From positions 506,917-570,916 of the forward strand of contig NQMI01000001.1 in the NCBI GenBank assembly GCA_002270565.1: a DNA stretch of 64,000 nt, in the 5' to 3' direction. This document shows positions 22,809 to 34,315 of the stretch, in pieces. Under the pieces are notes generated by a model. It was not told the origin of the DNA. It worked only from the letters and a program-made list of their open reading frames with translations, and searched no databases. Source of the stretch: Stenocarpella maydis (taxonomy: Eukaryota > Ascomycota > Sordariomycetes > Diaporthales > Diaporthaceae). The position numbers and the translations under genes were made by a program. Numbering within the stretch: the first letter of the stretch is position 1; each line of letters starts with the position of its first letter.

Positions 22809-24076
22809 GTTGGACTGCTCGACGTCGACTCGTGCGTGGAGCTCGAGCTGGGCGGGGCAGAGGATTGTGTATGTAATGCTATGCGGCTGCGGGAGGGAGT
22901 TCAGATCCAAGGCAGCTAGCTGACCTTGACTGTGTGTGTTTGTGTGTGTTTCGACCTTGAAAGCTAAAAGAAAGGCATGCCAAGGTGGAGGGTTGAGGAG
23001 GAGCCGATTGCCATCTGGGATTTAGCAGGCAACAGGCGATGTGGTGTGGTGGCACGTTTATTAATTGAGGCCAGGAAAAGTGAAAGGTGTCACGTTGAGT
23101 ATGTCTTTGCCTATTTGTGAAAAGGCCACGGTGGAGGAAATCGCAATTGCAGGGCGACTTATACGAGAGGGGTGGTGTGAGACGGCGAGGGCTTCTAGAA
23201 GCGACGGTAGCGACATCAGAGAATCCGGGGTACGGAGTACTGTAAATTAATCCTCGACATCTTCAGCCAGACCTGCTCTTGGGTTTAGCTGTGGCTCAAG
23301 CTTGATCCATATACTGTACGTCCGTAGGTACGTATCTGCGGGGATGACCATCGCCATAACAGGGGACGATGCACCCAATCAAACGACTAGGCCACGCTCA
23401 GCTGTTCTGCTAACAAACCTACTCGGCAGGTTGCTCTGTTTACATCCCGAGGCACTCCATAACCACGTTTAGTTTCCTAATATTTAACTATTCCCTCTGT
23501 TTAATTTCCAATCTCCACTGCCAGATCTCAACTGCTCTCGTCACGGATGGGGACTGTATGGACTTCGCAAGTAGATTCGTAGGCCGTAATCAAGTAGTAA
23601 TTTCGCAAATCTTGAATAGGACCTTCTCTAAGGACCTTATAGTATATACTTCTTCTTTGGTTACTATGACCTTAATCATATCTAAAATAATTGGTATAAT
23701 CGGAGGTATAATCTGGTTCTGAGAACATAGATGTGGTTCTAGTTAAGTTTCAGAAGGTGAGAAGGCGCTGGCTCCTGCTGACACACACGGCTCCGTTTTG
23801 TTCTCCAACGGCCTGCCTGGGCCCCGGCCTGCCCCGCCGTCCACATTTACACTACGTACTACGTTACGGAGTGCAGATTACGTCCCTGCCAAGCCGACCG
23901 AGTGCAGAGCTCACCATCTTTGTTGCCTTGCCGTCACGAGCACAGTCACCGGCTCCCAACCCACTACTATACGCCGCTGCCCCCTTGCTCGGCCGGGGAT
24001 ATTGATATACATCAACTAACTCACCCAACAGCACCACGCACAGGTGTAGCGCGCGGCAAGAACCCATTCCCAGGCC
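22809..24076. promoter_or_regulatory. Divergent promoter region, PDI / Vta1
   Basis: 1.27 kb between two outward-facing genes, with no supported gene. It has a TG-rich run (22927-22952) near the PDI side and AT-rich sequence at 23450-23730. Confidence 0.45.
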
Positions 24077-25560
24077 ATGGCGGACGAAATACCCCAGGCC
24101 CTCAAGCAGGCCGACATCAACCTCTACAAGACGGCCACCAGGGCTGCTCAGTTATCCACTGTGAAGCCCATCGTCGCCTACTGGTGTATGTCCTCCCCAT
24201 CGCTCCATCCCGCAGGCACTCACGTGGGTATCCAGAACAACGATGCTGACTGTTGGTAGGCGAGTACTGGGTCGTCAACCAGATCCTGGCCAGGAATCTC
24301 CACAGCGCGGATGCAGAGACTCTCAACTACACAACCACCCTGATGGACAAGCTGGAGCAGGTGCGTGCCGGCTGATGCGGCTCCAGCCCCTCTTTTAAGA
24401 GCTGACGATGAACACGGGCTGACAGACGAGCTGCTTTACAGACCAAGAACGAATATGCAAACGAGGACGCCATCATGGACGACGCCACCGCCCAGGCATA
24501 CATTGAGCAGTTCGCGCAGGAGACGTTAGACCGTGCGGAGCGTGTAATCAGGGCAAACAAGGTAACACAGCAGACAGCTAGCACCTTCGACGCTGCCCTG
24601 ACCTTTTTCAACCTGGTCAACATCTGGGGCGCGCCCGACACAGAGACACAGCAGAAGATCAAGTATGCCAAGTGGAATGCCGCGCGCATCACGAGGGCCA
24701 TAAAAGAGGGCAAGGACCCCAACGAGACAAACCCGAAGAAAGAGGACCTACCACCACAGCAGCCGTCCCTCGACACTAAAGATCCTGACGTGCAGGCGCT
24801 CGGCAGTCCGTCTGGGCCAGGACAGGAGCAGTCGCATGGTCAGGGCCAGCGGCAGGATCAGGTGTCGAGGGCGGCGACAGTAGAGGATGCGCCAGATCCA
24901 GACCTCAAGAGGGACTCGGCAGGTGTCTCCTTGCCACACACCCCGGTGCTGCCAGATCCGCCCGCTTCTGTCCCCGACGATGACGAACTCCGGCTCCCAA
25001 GCGCGCCGGGCTATGGCGAGCAGGGAAACTCAGCTCCCGCGCCAGACTACTTCGACCCTCCCCCGACCCTGCCATCTCCTATTTCACCCCCATCAAACCA
25101 CCCAGCCAGCGACAAACCCGATGGCGCCGCCCCTTCAGCCCCTCAAAAGTGGACGCCAACACCACCGCCCGCCGCGTCATCATTCGCACCACCGTCTATC
25201 CCATCTGCCCCATCCGGCCCGCCTACCTTCGTCCCGACTCAGTCCTCGACCGCGGCCGTCGCACCACCCCCTGCCTTTTCCCCACCACCAGCAACCCCCA
25301 CCCCGAAAAAAATACCACCACCGGCGTCCGTCTCGCGACCCGTTGTCCCTGCTCCAACGAGCTTCGGCAACTCGGGCGCGGCCCCCACGGCACCAGCCGC
25401 ATTTGGCCAGCAGGCCCCGGCCACATTTACCACCGACGATGCGGCCATGGCCCAGGCGCAGAAGCACGCAAAGTGGGCAATCTCGGCCCTCAACTTTGAG
25501 GATGTGCCGACAGCCGTGCGCGAACTGAGACGGGCTCTCGAGACTCTGGGTGCGAGCTGA
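24077..25560 (+). CDS. vta1: Vta1/LIP5, cofactor of the ESCRT ATPase Vps4
   Basis: Exons 24077-24185, 24260-24360 and 24442-25560 (442 aa); donors GTATGT and GTGCGT, and the split codon TGC gives the expected C-E-Y-W. The N-terminal Vta1 domain (about 10-160) holds two MIT-like helical bundles that bind ESCRT-III tails: A-D-I-N-L-Y-K-T-A-T-R-A, V-A-Y-W-C-E-Y-W, and F-N-L-V-N-I-W-G. The middle ~200 residues are Pro/Ser-rich and likely disordered. The C-terminal helix pair, from A-M-A-Q-A-Q-K-H-A-K-W-A-I-S-A-L to L-R-R-A-L-E-T-L, is the Vta1-C domain that dimerises and stimulates Vps4. It acts in multivesicular-body sorting at endosomes. Confidence 0.95.
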
Positions 25561-26778
25561 AGGAATATAGACTTTGGCGGTGAACCCAGTTGTTATATCA
25601 ACGACTAAGCGCTGCCGAAACCTGCTACGTCCGACTTCCTGTCTAATTCTTTCTACCCCACTAGAGCATCGTATGGCGTTGGGGATATTGTGCGGTCGCC
25701 CGTCCGACTTTGAATACCAGTAACCTCGTCCCACCGTGTTTGCCGTCTTCCGAACTCGCCGAGACCGTGTGGTAGAGATACAGCCCTGGGCGTTGCTGAT
25801 GTGGACCCTGGCCGATCCTCCCAGTTTCATGGTTGGGTGCCCCTCCTTTGCGTGATAGGGTTTTCATTCGCGGAGAGTGGTGGCCTCGCCGGCCTTGTCC
25901 CTGGGCTACTCAAGCCATCGGGCCTCCTTCTGGGGGCTCCAGATCCCAGATGTGGCTTGCTGACGAGGGGTTGGGTCGTCGGAATAGGCCGACTGCGCCG
26001 GCACTGCACGTGCATGCAAGGCGTCTATGGCGGGTGCGGCGCACGTGCTCGAATTGTCTTGGGAAGGTTCAAGCTGACGTGCGTGTGGGCTCGTTCTCTT
26101 GCATTCCCTTTACCGCACCTCGTTGGAGATTCGATGCGTACAACCTCCATTACATGTGAGACATTCCGCAGGGGGCAATCTATGTCCAACACACCTAGCC
26201 CTCGAATCGGTCGGATGGCTTCTACTATCTACTGCGCTGAACCCACATCGCGCTCTAGGTATTTACTGCCTGTCGCGAATGGCCGCCCCGAACACCTCGC
26301 CTCCTGTTCTGGGCCTACCCCCGTGGCTTACACTAGGCCGTGTCGTGCGGCCCCCGACCATCCCCTATCTGCGCTGCGTGCTGAATTTTCAACTTGTTTG
26401 GTCTTGGCAAATCCTCGCTGGACAAAGAAATCGGTCGCAGACTTATTCAGTGGATCATAGTGCCTTGTTGCCATCAAGCTAGCATTATGACGGCCGTCTC
26501 CCTGAGCCAAAATGCCGGCCGGTGTCAAGAACGCTGTGCCATCTCACGACTTCTTAAACCACGTTGCATCTGCTCATATCACAGAGAGCAAACATGCGTC
26601 GACTCACCAAGCCTCTCCTTTTTAAATAAAACCACTGCTCTTCTCCAGTCTCTCCTTCAGGCCTCGAAGTTCGAGATCACAAGCAGGCTCTTTCTCTCTC
26701 CCCCCCTCCTACAGTCTCTTTCACTTTGCTCCCAGCGAGCTACATCCCACTCCTTGATTATATCAGAAATAGACCACA
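25561..26778. other. Intergenic, promoter of the thaumatin-like gene
   Basis: No supported gene. The last 140 bp before the ATG are a strong CT-rich tract (26630-26740) preceded by TTTTTAAATAAA at 26619-26630, as in highly expressed fungal secretory genes. Confidence 0.5.
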
Positions 26779-27640
26779 ATGATCGTGAACATGAACACCA
26801 CACTCCTTTCTCTCCTGGGCTTACTCGCCCTCACCAATGCTCTCCCAAGCGGCCCCAAGGAAACTCCTCCACCCTCCCGGGAGCAGCGCCAAGATGCCTT
26901 CCAAAGGTTCCGTGCCAATCATGCCCAGATGCCTCGACAAGCCAGCGTCACCGCGGGCCCGGACCAGCTGACCATCACGGTCGTGAACAAGATGGCTGAC
27001 CCCGTGAGTACCTCATATGTCCACAATGACGGAGTGCCAGCCCCTGTCTCAGGCGCAACTGGCACCGGCACTTTGACGTCGGGCCAGACTGCCACCCTTG
27101 TGGCTCCGCATGACTGGGCGGGCAACGTCGCTGTCAACCTTGCCAAGTACCCGATGAACGGCGACGTCTCGCTCCTTGAGGGGTCCCTGATGTCGTGGGG
27201 GGATGTTGGGTACCGCGTGGACATTGACGTCTCATACGTGTGAGTATCATCACTCAACCCCCTCCCAAAGACAGAAAGAAACACCCACTGACAGCAAGGC
27301 TTACAGCAATGGCTTCTCCGTCCCGATAACCTGCTCCTGCAACGCCGACAAGGCCGTCCTCTCGGGCTGCTCGCTCGACCTCTGGAGCATGGGCAACAGC
27401 TGCTCGGGGGACGCTGGCACCAACAACGGCAAGGGCGCCTGCGCTAACCCGCTGCGCCCGGTCGACAAGGACGCGCTGAGCGCGACGAGCTTCTTCGCCC
27501 CCTGCGAGGGCGCCGCGTTCACGTGGCCGCGCGACGACGCCAACTCCGAGGGGAAGTGCCAGTCCGCAGGGGTGACGTGCTGCATAGGAGACACCGAGGA
27601 CGGCTGTCCGGCGAACCCTAAGCAGCAGGGCGCTTCCTAG
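26779..27640 (+). CDS. Secreted thaumatin-like protein
   Basis: Exons 26779-27239 and 27307-27640 (264 aa); donor GTGAGT, acceptor TACAG, split codon GT|C. The signal peptide ends near T-N-A-L-P-S; a Pro/Arg/Gln-rich propeptide ends at R-Q-A-S. The mature part begins with a beta-rich region, D-Q-L-T-I-T-V-V-N-K-M and A-T-L-V-A-P-x-x-W-A-G-N, like the first strands of the thaumatin barrel. The second exon is Cys-rich (eight Cys), including C-S-C-N and G-C-S-L-D-L-W, followed by N-P-L-R-P and F-A-P-C-x-x-A. Fungal thaumatin-like proteins are often beta-glucan binding or beta-1,3-glucanases of the wall, but the substrate here is not shown. A second ATG at 26791 gives an equally good signal peptide. 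Confidence 0.8.
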
Positions 27641-29379
27641 ATGTTTCTAAGGATTTCAGGGACGGTTTCCTGTGTGACGTGTGGTTGATGCTTGATGATG
27701 TTTATGAGTTATGCCCCCCGTCTTGATCTGCAGGCAACCTGGTCCCAGTACACGACGTGAAGTCTCACTGCCGGGGCAGCGCCCCCATGACGGTCACTTT
27801 CACGTTGTTGACCACGGACGGTCCTTTTCTCTCTTCTATACGCTCACTTCAGCCCTCTGCCGGGGACATTCCATTCGTTTCTGGGCGGATGCCTCACTGG
27901 GAGGAGGGCCCAGCACTTTGTACATTTAACGCCGGTGCGAGGAACATGGTCTATCAACATCAACAGGTTTAGATCCCAAGACAAAAATGTTACATGTCTT
28001 GCAGTACGTGTGAGATGTTAGAACAAAACCTTGCCCCTCATCTTCTTACGACATTCTCAGACCCTTTTCTCTGTCGTCCCTCCATATAACCCCACCCCCC
28101 CCCAATACTCTAGCCCTCAATGTGCTCATTGTCCATTCTTCCCTGCTATAACGTTTTGGGTCGCGTCCATTGAACCATGGACAAAATAGTGAATTGGTAC
28201 GCGACCCCCCGAGCACCCGAGCACCCGACACAACGGTGCGAGGCGATACCCTCCCCCGTCAGTCTCTGCCTCCACCCCCCCCTCCGAACTGATCGCCGCC
28301 CTGGTGCTGGACCCGCCTTGGCAGCCCGCGAGCCTCGTGGGCCCCGACGGCCTAGGCAGTGGGCGTGGGCTTGGGGTACGCGTCAGGGGTGGCGGTATGG
28401 CGGGCCTCAAGGCCAGCTACATTAGGGAGCAGCAGTCTGCCGGGCTTCCAGGTTGACGGGCATGAGGGGCGCGGATGGCATGCGCGTTCGCGACGGCCGC
28501 GACTGAGACGGTCTCTACGTCGAAGTGACACACAGGCACAAGTCAACTGTTAACTCGTTGATTTTCGTTTAGAGTTGCCTAGAGAAAAAGAAAGAAAATT
28601 ATTGCTAGGTGTATTAGCTGCAGGAGGGCTATTTGAAGATGGCAGGGGCTGTTGGGTGCCTTATCGATAAGGGCCACACAGTCTAGCAGCTAACAACCCC
28701 TATGAACTGATAGTGACGGCATAGAGGATGAGGGCTGTCTTTATTGATGTTGGTGTTATAGTAGATATTTAGAAAATACTTGTAAAGAGAGATAGCTGAG
28801 TTAAGCTTAGATATAATATAAAGCTTAAGATAATTACCTATTATACTTACTTATTAAAACTATAGCATAAGGCAGGATCTAACCTCTGCCTATGCCTAAA
28901 GGGCGTTGTGCTTAGGCGTTGAGTACTGGGCACTTGGTGGCCCGTGTGCTTATTGGTAGCACCCCTGGGCACCTACAGCTAGATCCTGAGGGGGCTGTGG
29001 CTTCGCTGTAACCCTCCCCTTAGCAATCAGAATCAACTGAAACAACCTTATTGAGATAAACAACCTTATTGAGACCCTACGTTTGATGATGTGATAACCC
29101 GTACGGGAAAGCCAAACCTATAAATTTTCATATATCAAACCCAACTCGCTAAAATCCTAAGAGACTAATTCTCAACCCTACTAGCACCTGGCCACTACGG
29201 CGCGGCGCGCGATAGCTTTTCCTCGTCAACCTCGCACCACCAGGCTCTCGCGTCCCAGCGAGCTCCGAACAAGCCGAGGAGGAAAACAACAAAACCAACG
29301 TGTCTCTGCTCTGCCAGCGCCAGACGAGCCCTGGGAGCTCGTCGCGCTCGACGACCCGGCGGGTGTCCTAGGAGGTATC
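27641..29379. other. Intergenic with an AT-rich repeat relic
   Basis: No supported gene. The right half (28556-29180) differs in composition and is listed separately. Confidence 0.45.
28556..29180. repeat. AT-rich relic, possible decayed transposable element
   Basis: About 625 bp rich in TA/TTA with no open frame, bounded sharply by GC-rich unique DNA. It contains a perfect direct duplication of AACAACCTTATTGAGA at 29041-29056 and 29059-29074. Composition resembles the RIP-affected elements at 57-64 kb, but no coding trace identifies the class. Confidence 0.4.
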
Positions 29380-30696
29380 CTAGTTGCCGATGGTGCCGCC
29401 GCCGACCCCGTGGTTGGGGATGTCGATGGGCCCGACGTCCTGACGGGCCTTGGGCGGCGTCTTGCTCTTGCGCAGGGCACGGCGGGCCCTCGTCGTGCTC
29501 CTCCTGCCGACGCTGCCGCCGCTGTTGCTGCTGCCGGGGTTGTCACCATTGCCGCCGCCGCCGCCTCCGATCACGATGCCGCCTGCGTTCCCGGCACTCC
29601 CGCCCGAGTTGCTGCCGCTGCCGCTAACGGCGCCGTTCTGGCGGGCCTCCACGCCGGGGCCCTGGGCGCGGGGTGGCGCCTCGCCGGTGTTCTGGCCCTG
29701 GCGCTGCTGGCCGTCCTGCCGGGCCTCGAGGTTGTCCCGCTTGCCCGGGTTGCCCGGGTTGGGGAGAACGACCGTCTGGATGATCACCTGGCGGGCATCC
29801 AGGGCAGCGGCGGTAGGAACCGGACCGGGGGCCTCCGTCACGGCGGCCTCGCGGCCCTGGATGGTATCGCCTGGCGGGGATTGGCCGACCTGCGTGGCGC
29901 GGGCGGCGACGGTGACGAAGACAGTCTCGTGAGGGGCGACGTCGGGCTCCTGGCGGGCCTCGTTGCCGCCACCTGGAGCGGCCAATATGGTAGCTTCCTG
30001 GCGGGCCTCGATGGTACCGCCTGGCTCCGTGGCGCGGGCGGCGACGGTGACGAAGACAGTCTCGCGAGGGGCGACGCCGGGCTCCTCTCGGGCCCAGTTG
30101 TTGTTGCCGCCACCTGGAGGGGCAACGGTGATAACTTCCAGCTGGCGGGCCTTGTTCCCGCCGCCTGGAGGGGCCACGGTAATAACTTCCAGCTGGCGGG
30201 CCTTGTTGGCACCTGAAGGGGCCAAGGTGATAGTTTCCTGGCGGGCGGAGACCGTCACGAAGACAGTCTGGCGAGTGGGGGCGACGGCGGCGTTGACAAG
30301 GCTAGTATCCTGCTGGCGGGCGGCGATGGGAGGGTTATTCTCCCGGCGGTCGACGTTGGGAGGGCCCCCGCCGCCCCCCCCGATAGGAGGCGCATTACCG
30401 ATGATGGGGTTATTCTGCCGGCGGCCGAAGTTGGGAGGGGGCCCCCCGAATCCAGGCGCAGTACCGATGATACCGCTGGGGGAACCCTCCTGGCGGGCGC
30501 CGATGGGAGAGGGAGGGGCCCCCCCGAAAGGAGGCGCATTACCGCTGCTACCGCCGCTGGGGGAACCGAGGTCCTGGCGGGCGGCGACGGGAGCGGGCCC
30601 GAAAGAGGGCGCATTACCGATGATGGGGTTATCTGACAGCTGCGCGGTCGCGACGGCCGCGACGGCGGAGAGGGCCACGGCGAGGGTTGCCTTCAT
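29380..30696 (-). CDS. Secreted Gly/Pro-rich repeat protein punctuated by Arg-Gln/Glu sites
   Basis: A single exon of 438 aa. Residues 1-18 form a clear signal peptide (M-K-A-T-L-A-V-A-L-S...A-T-A). The rest is segmented by about 20 sites of the form (A/E/K/R)-(A/x)-R-(Q/E/D/N), mostly ARQ, every 8-30 residues. Segments between sites fall into sets: N-P-I-I-G-N-A-P-x-x-G (twice, with looser relatives), L-E-V-I-T-V-A-P-P-G-G-G-N (twice, a 51-bp tandem duplication) and T-V-F-V-T-V-x-A-R (three times). True dibasic RR and KR sites also occur. Cysteine is absent, and there is no GPI signal. Propeptides of many fungal secreted proteins end in EARQ or similar, so the layout suggests a multi-peptide precursor; a low-complexity wall protein is the alternative. 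No known family is recognised. Confidence 0.75.
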   Translation of the reverse strand: MKATLAVALSAVAAVATAQLSDNPIIGNAPSFGPAPVAARQDLGSPSGGSSGNAPPFGGAPPSPIGARQEGSPSGIIGTAPGFGGPPPNFGRRQNNPIIGNAPPIGGGGGGPPNVDRRENNPPIAARQQDTSLVNAAVAPTRQTVFVTVSARQETITLAPSGANKARQLEVITVAPPGGGNKARQLEVITVAPPGGGNNNWAREEPGVAPRETVFVTVAARATEPGGTIEARQEATILAAPGGGNEARQEPDVAPHETVFVTVAARATQVGQSPPGDTIQGREAAVTEAPGPVPTAAALDARQVIIQTVVLPNPGNPGKRDNLEARQDGQQRQGQNTGEAPPRAQGPGVEARQNGAVSGSGSNSGGSAGNAGGIVIGGGGGGNGDNPGSSNSGGSVGRRSTTRARRALRKSKTPPKARQDVGPIDIPNHGVGGGTIGN

Positions 30697-32856
30697 GTTG
30701 GATTTGGCGCTCCAGGCGGCCTATTAATTTACTTGTTGGTGGGTGATTTAGGAGTGGAATTATAAATATTTGAAAGAGACGGCCCAGTCCAGCTGGCGTG
30801 TGGTGCAGGGCTAAAGATGTTTGTGCTGTCTGTTGCACTTTCTCGACATCTAGACGGCAGACTCGATTGATACTTATACTCGTGGCACGATGGCAGACGC
30901 CATCCTCGAAGACGGCACTCTCTAACTAGACTTGTCCCAGGTCTCGTGATCCTCTGATGCAGACACTCGCTCTCGATCACGACCGACTTGATGCCATACC
31001 GACTGACTCGCAGAGAGGGCTCATACCTCCACAGCTGTGTGTTTTGGATGTTCTTGGTAGTCGCATTGGCATGAAGCCGCGCTGGCGTGTCGATACAAGG
31101 ACGCCGATGTCAAGTCGTGGGACGCTAGCGTGTCTCCTCGCCTAAAGTCATTGTCTAGTTCCCGCCGACTATGTCAGTCATATTGTCATGGGATGGTATC
31201 GTCCTGGAAATCAGGATGGAGTCCCACGGCTGCTGGTTTCGAGTCTGGTCAACTACCTAGGTAGATATGAATAGCTCTCTCTTTTGATGCCTCCCTCGGA
31301 TAGGTACCTAGGTAGTGACCGAGCCAGCGCGGCTTGTGTGGGCCCTCTCGCTCGTTGTCGAGTTCCTACTATGTAATGTCCCGTCGGGATGGTCCTGCTA
31401 GCCGACGTCTGAGCGATGTCGGCACGCGTCTCACCACTCCCAGTTCGGCCAATAGGTCCCACGATCCCACGTTTTTGCCAGGGTTGGCACCCGCAAGCCA
31501 GCCATGCCGGACACCTAATCCACCCCGACTATGCGTGCTGCACTATGAGACTAACGAGTTACGAATAGTCGATCCGGCCACGCCGGACCGCTGTTCGCGT
31601 CCTCTATATGCTCGGGTGGTGCCTTGGTAGAGTAATAATTCCTACCTAGGTAATGATAAACCCTCTGGGTTATAGTCTGTCGCTGCATCGATTAATGCTA
31701 TTGTCTCCAATATGACGTAGAAGGTGCATCGATTGGCCGTTTCTTAGCCGGCTACCCAGTGATAATGAGTCATTGCATCCAACACGCAGCACGAGATGAA
31801 TCATGAGATGCATCGTCATTAGTCGAATACCTAGCACACGTAATCAAGCGTGGAGCTGCTATCAAGTATGAAGAGACTGCCTGTAGATATTCTTCCTGTT
31901 TCAAAAAATAGTCGGATTATCAAGAGCGAAACCAGCTATTGCTACCCGTCTATGCTATAGAGCGAGCACCTCTATGCTGTTAGTATACATTGTGTTTAAC
32001 ATGCAATCCGAGACTCTGGGCATTTATAACTGTATGAGGGCAATCCAGCGTCAGAGGTGTTTGTGCCGTAACTAGGCCATACATAGTAGGCGCATCCCCC
32101 AGCTAACGTGGGAGGCCCGTCATGGCTTGGTCTTATGTGGAATGCATGTGTGTAGTGTGGCTACTACGGAGGGCAGCCCCTGACAGCTTCCAGAGACGAC
32201 TCTTTGCTTTCTTTGAGAAAAGTAATATATGGTAATCGGGCGATCAAGAACGAAACCAGCTGTGCTATAGAGCCCCTCTGTGCTATATGGTGTCAGGACT
32301 TATATCCCACTATCATAGTAGCCCCACTATTATAGCAAGTTTTGCGAGTCAAAGCCCTAGGCCCTACTCTCGCGTCTGGAAGGAGCAGTGAATACGTGAC
32401 ACAAGTTATATCTATCTCTGCGAATTGGAACATGCTGCTCATGTGCTACTCTCTGGCTGGTTGGCAGCTGCGTATACCTATTCACCCTGCTTGTTATCAG
32501 CCTCCCTTACATATAGCTCCTCTATGCTATAGAGCCCATCTACGTTTTAGGCGGTGGTGATGTCAGGGAAGGGTTTCGGTCCAAGAAGTTAGCAGATCAA
32601 GACCAGCCTGTTTTACCTAGCTAGCCCCGCAAGAGACTAGTCTCTTTGTAATCTGATGCTGCTAACTTCTACCGTCTTCCTTGGTCAAGGCTCATCAAAT
32701 TCCTTGTCTCCTCTGTCCCAGACTTCGTTACGGACTCCCGACCGCGCGCTGGCAGGTATATTGGAGCTGGTATACACAGCTCAGAGAGTACTAAGGATTG
32801 CCAGCTAGTTCAGTTACACCATCGTATGTTTTTCCAGTTCCCTTGACCTTGACGAT
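30697..32856. other. Gene-poor spacer with dispersed short repeats and palindromes
   Basis: No supported gene over 2.1 kb. It holds three of the window's seven TACCTAGGTA palindromes (31254, 31305, 31643) and three diverged copies of a repeat with the core TATGCTATAGAGC (near 31913-31980, 32237-32290 and 32515-32540). Confidence 0.5.
31913..32540. repeat. Three dispersed copies of a short non-coding repeat
   Basis: Copies at 31913-31980 and 32237-32290 share ATCAAGARCGAAACCAGCT followed by TGCTATAGAGC. A shorter copy at 32515-32540 keeps CTATGCTATAGAGC. Spacings of about 320 and 280 bp suggest an old, decayed tandem or dispersed repeat. Confidence 0.55.
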
Positions 32857-34315
32857 TCAGAAACCTCCTACGTCACGACATGCGTTGGCCATCCTGCTCA
32901 ACAACCAGAGCTTGACCGGGTCATAATACTCCTCCGAGAACCCGAATCGCACCTTGCCTCCCTGTGGATGAGTCCGCCCGGGCTCAGCCCCTCAAGCCCC
33001 GAGAACCTGGCACCCGTACTGCTTCTGCTGCTCCAGGGACCTGTCCGAGTCCATCTGGCTCAGTTCGTACTCCTGGATGCAAGATGGCTCGCTGCCGGGC
33101 GCGTGCGGCGGCGGCGCGACGGACGGGCCCCCCAACCCGCCCGCGGCGCCGAGGGGATCGCTGGAGGCGCTCCTCGCGGCGGGGGCGCCGTCCTCGGGCG
33201 GCGTCTTGGTGCTGCTGCCCCGCTCTGGGGGCGGTGGCGGACCCGAGCCGCGGGCAGCGCCGGAGGGGGCCGCGGCGCGCGCGGAGAAGATGGTGAGGAC
33301 GAGCTCGGCGATGGCCCACGTGAGGAGCTGGTAGTGGAGGATGTTCTGCGCCTCGCCCCTTGCGGACGGGAGGTGCGCGATGATGACCAGCTTGGCGATC
33401 GTCGCTGCGCTCGCGCTGTCCATCTCACGTCCGGTGTCAGCCCTCGAGGAACCCAGGTTTGGGCGGGAAACCGTTGACGTTCTTTGGTTGGGTAAGGGTG
33501 AAAGGGGGGGGGGGGAGACATAGCACTCACAACAGGCCTAGCCCCAGCAGGATGCAGACCGAGACCTTGGTCCTGGTGTTCATCTTGGCGTTCCTCACGA
33601 TGAAGACTGGCAGGACGGCGTAGAAATAGTCGACGAAGACGTTGGAGATGGTGCGGAACAGGCCGACGGCGTTGCACGTGGAGCTGTTGGCCCAGTTGGA
33701 AGAGCCATGGTCGTTGCAGAGCCAGGAGGCAAAGATTGTGGTGGTCAAGGCCCAGAGGACCACAAACACCATTGATGCCATGAGCATGGCCTTGAAATAC
33801 TTGTTGATGGCGAGGCGGTAGAGGACGAGGGCGACTGCGAGCTTGGCGAGGCCATTCCCGATGTACAGCATCACCTGGCTGCCATAGAGATACTACCGCC
33901 CCGTGGAGAATGTCAGCATGTGCAGCAGTGCTGTCTGGTTGTATTTGCCCTGCGATCGCGCCAGCAGTAAACTGACCTTTGCAGCCTTTTCGCGGTCAAA
34001 GTCTGGCCAGGCCTCTGGCGGGCCGTCGTAGGCGTATCCAAAATGGACGGCCGTGAAGCCCAAGATACATGCAATGACGAACCCAAGCTTTCGACGAATA
34101 TCAGAATGGGGCAATCCTCGCGGTCTCTTGGCTGATGGGGAGGGGATGGTGGCACGCACAAATGAAACGCACAGGGTGGCGTCGTCCCAGCCAAACGCCT
34201 TGATCATGAAGGTTCGGACGTAAACGCGCGCGGCGATGGTGACCGTATTCAAGGCCAACAGGATCGTCATAGCCGTGATGAGGCTCGCCCTGGCCTGCTC
34301 AGACTCGTCGTACAT
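32857..34315 (-). CDS. PTH11-like integral membrane protein (fungal rhodopsin domain), second copy
   Basis: Predicted exons: 34315-34160, 34087-33977, 33892-33531, 33415-33007 and 32961-32857 (380 aa). It starts M-Y-D-E-S-E and has about seven membrane helices. The family mark F-G-W-D-D-A-T lies before TM2, and the TM6 region reads G-L-G-L-F-A-S-A-A-T-I-A-K, restored only by using the CAG acceptor at 33416-33418. Acceptor GGTAG at 33893 and branch GCTGAC support intron 2. If the last 45-nt intron is not spliced, the protein stops at 32992. The downstream exon encodes an orderly tail with F-G-F-S-E-E-Y-Y-D-P and is likely real, though its donor (GTTCTC) is weak. The C-terminal loop is Gly/Pro/Ala-rich. 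The ligand is unknown. Confidence 0.82.

Noticed and set aside
25801..26460. 219-codon plus-strand open frame
   Set aside because: Irregular composition, no family marks, and overlapped by equally long frames in other phases.
29380..30696. GPI-anchored adhesin for the Arg-Gln repeat protein
   Set aside because: The C-terminus is Gly/Asn-rich and hydrophilic, with no hydrophobic GPI tail.
29410..30727. Long plus-strand open frames (268 and 254 codons)
   Set aside because: Antisense of the Arg-Gln repeat gene. The minus strand alone gives a signal peptide and regular repeats.
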